A stretch of 64,000 nt of DNA from Pseudomonas sp. GM79 (GTDB lineage: Bacteria > Pseudomonadota > Gammaproteobacteria > Pseudomonadales > Pseudomonadaceae). Positions 63,950 through 64,000 of the stretch are shown here, piece after piece. Both the position numbers and the translations under genes were made by a program. Each line of letters opens with the position of its first letter. Within the stretch, counting starts at the first letter, position 1. The notes beneath the pieces are model-generated. The model saw only the letters and a list, made by a program, of their open reading frames with translations. It was not told the DNA's origin and ran no database searches. The stretch is from positions 1 to 64,000 of the forward strand of contig NZ_AKJE01000033.1 of assembly GCF_000282495.1 (NCBI RefSeq), given 5' to 3'.

Positions 63950-64000
63950 GCATCCGTGCTCGAGCTGATCCACCTCAGTGGCGATGAATGGGGCCGCTGC

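Overview
The window looks like a chromosomal segment of a fluorescent Pseudomonas (P. fluorescens group). The evidence is its high-GC coding bias, Pseudomonas-type gene neighbourhoods (ABC transporter, GST, transglutaminase and fadE together; gbuR and gbuA with two permeases), Pseudomonas tRNA-Gly/tRNA-Glu genes, and about fourteen inverted REP-type repeat pairs between genes. I see no phage, insertion sequence, plasmid backbone or CRISPR array.

Layout. 1-462: hairpin-rich non-coding repeat. 463-6890: ABC-2 exporter, glutathione transferase, transglutaminase-like protein, FadE-type acyl-CoA dehydrogenase and a small conserved protein. 7030-10248: LysR gene divergent from an operon encoding an AlaX-type tRNA editing protein, a 2-oxoglutarate/Fe(II) oxygenase and a LysE-type exporter. 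10315-15717: OprD porin and MFS carrier, divergent from a LysR regulator, a D-glutamate-cyclase/hydro-lyase-family enzyme and an NTF2-like protein; probably a carboxylate uptake and use module. 16114-31105: a complete tad/Flp pilus locus split into two converging transcription units (rcpA-tadD-DUF3613 on +; two flp pilins, prepilin peptidase, an AAA+ ATPase, rcpC, tadG, two TadE-like genes, tadZ-A-B-C on -). Tandem 204/213-bp repeats lie where the units meet, and an AraC-type regulator diverges from the pilin end. 31337-31749: two tandem tRNA-Gly/tRNA-Glu pairs. 32133-41872: housekeeping and regulatory genes (membrane-anchored protein, chemoreceptor, MocR regulator, SDR, MDR reductase, pyrF, two-component system). 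42110-56236: a six-EF-hand protein, a giant LapA/MapA-like RTX adhesin with a retention module and a TAAG cleavage motif, and its divergently encoded type I secretion system. 56382-63861: DTW tRNA-modifying enzyme, gbuR-gbuA guanidinobutyrate cluster with two permeases, an MBL-fold hydrolase and an acyl-carrier-like protein lacking the usual serine.

Functional theme. Two independent surface-attachment systems (Tad pilus and type I-secreted adhesin) sit about 12 kb apart. The rest is nutrient uptake, sensing and basic metabolism. The items most worth following up are the AlaX/oxygenase/exporter operon, the AAA+ ATPase and receiver-like AraC regulator of the tad locus, the 7-bp triplication at the tadD stop codon, the EF-hand protein beside the calcium-dependent adhesin, the serine-less carrier protein, and several dyad operators in divergent promoters.
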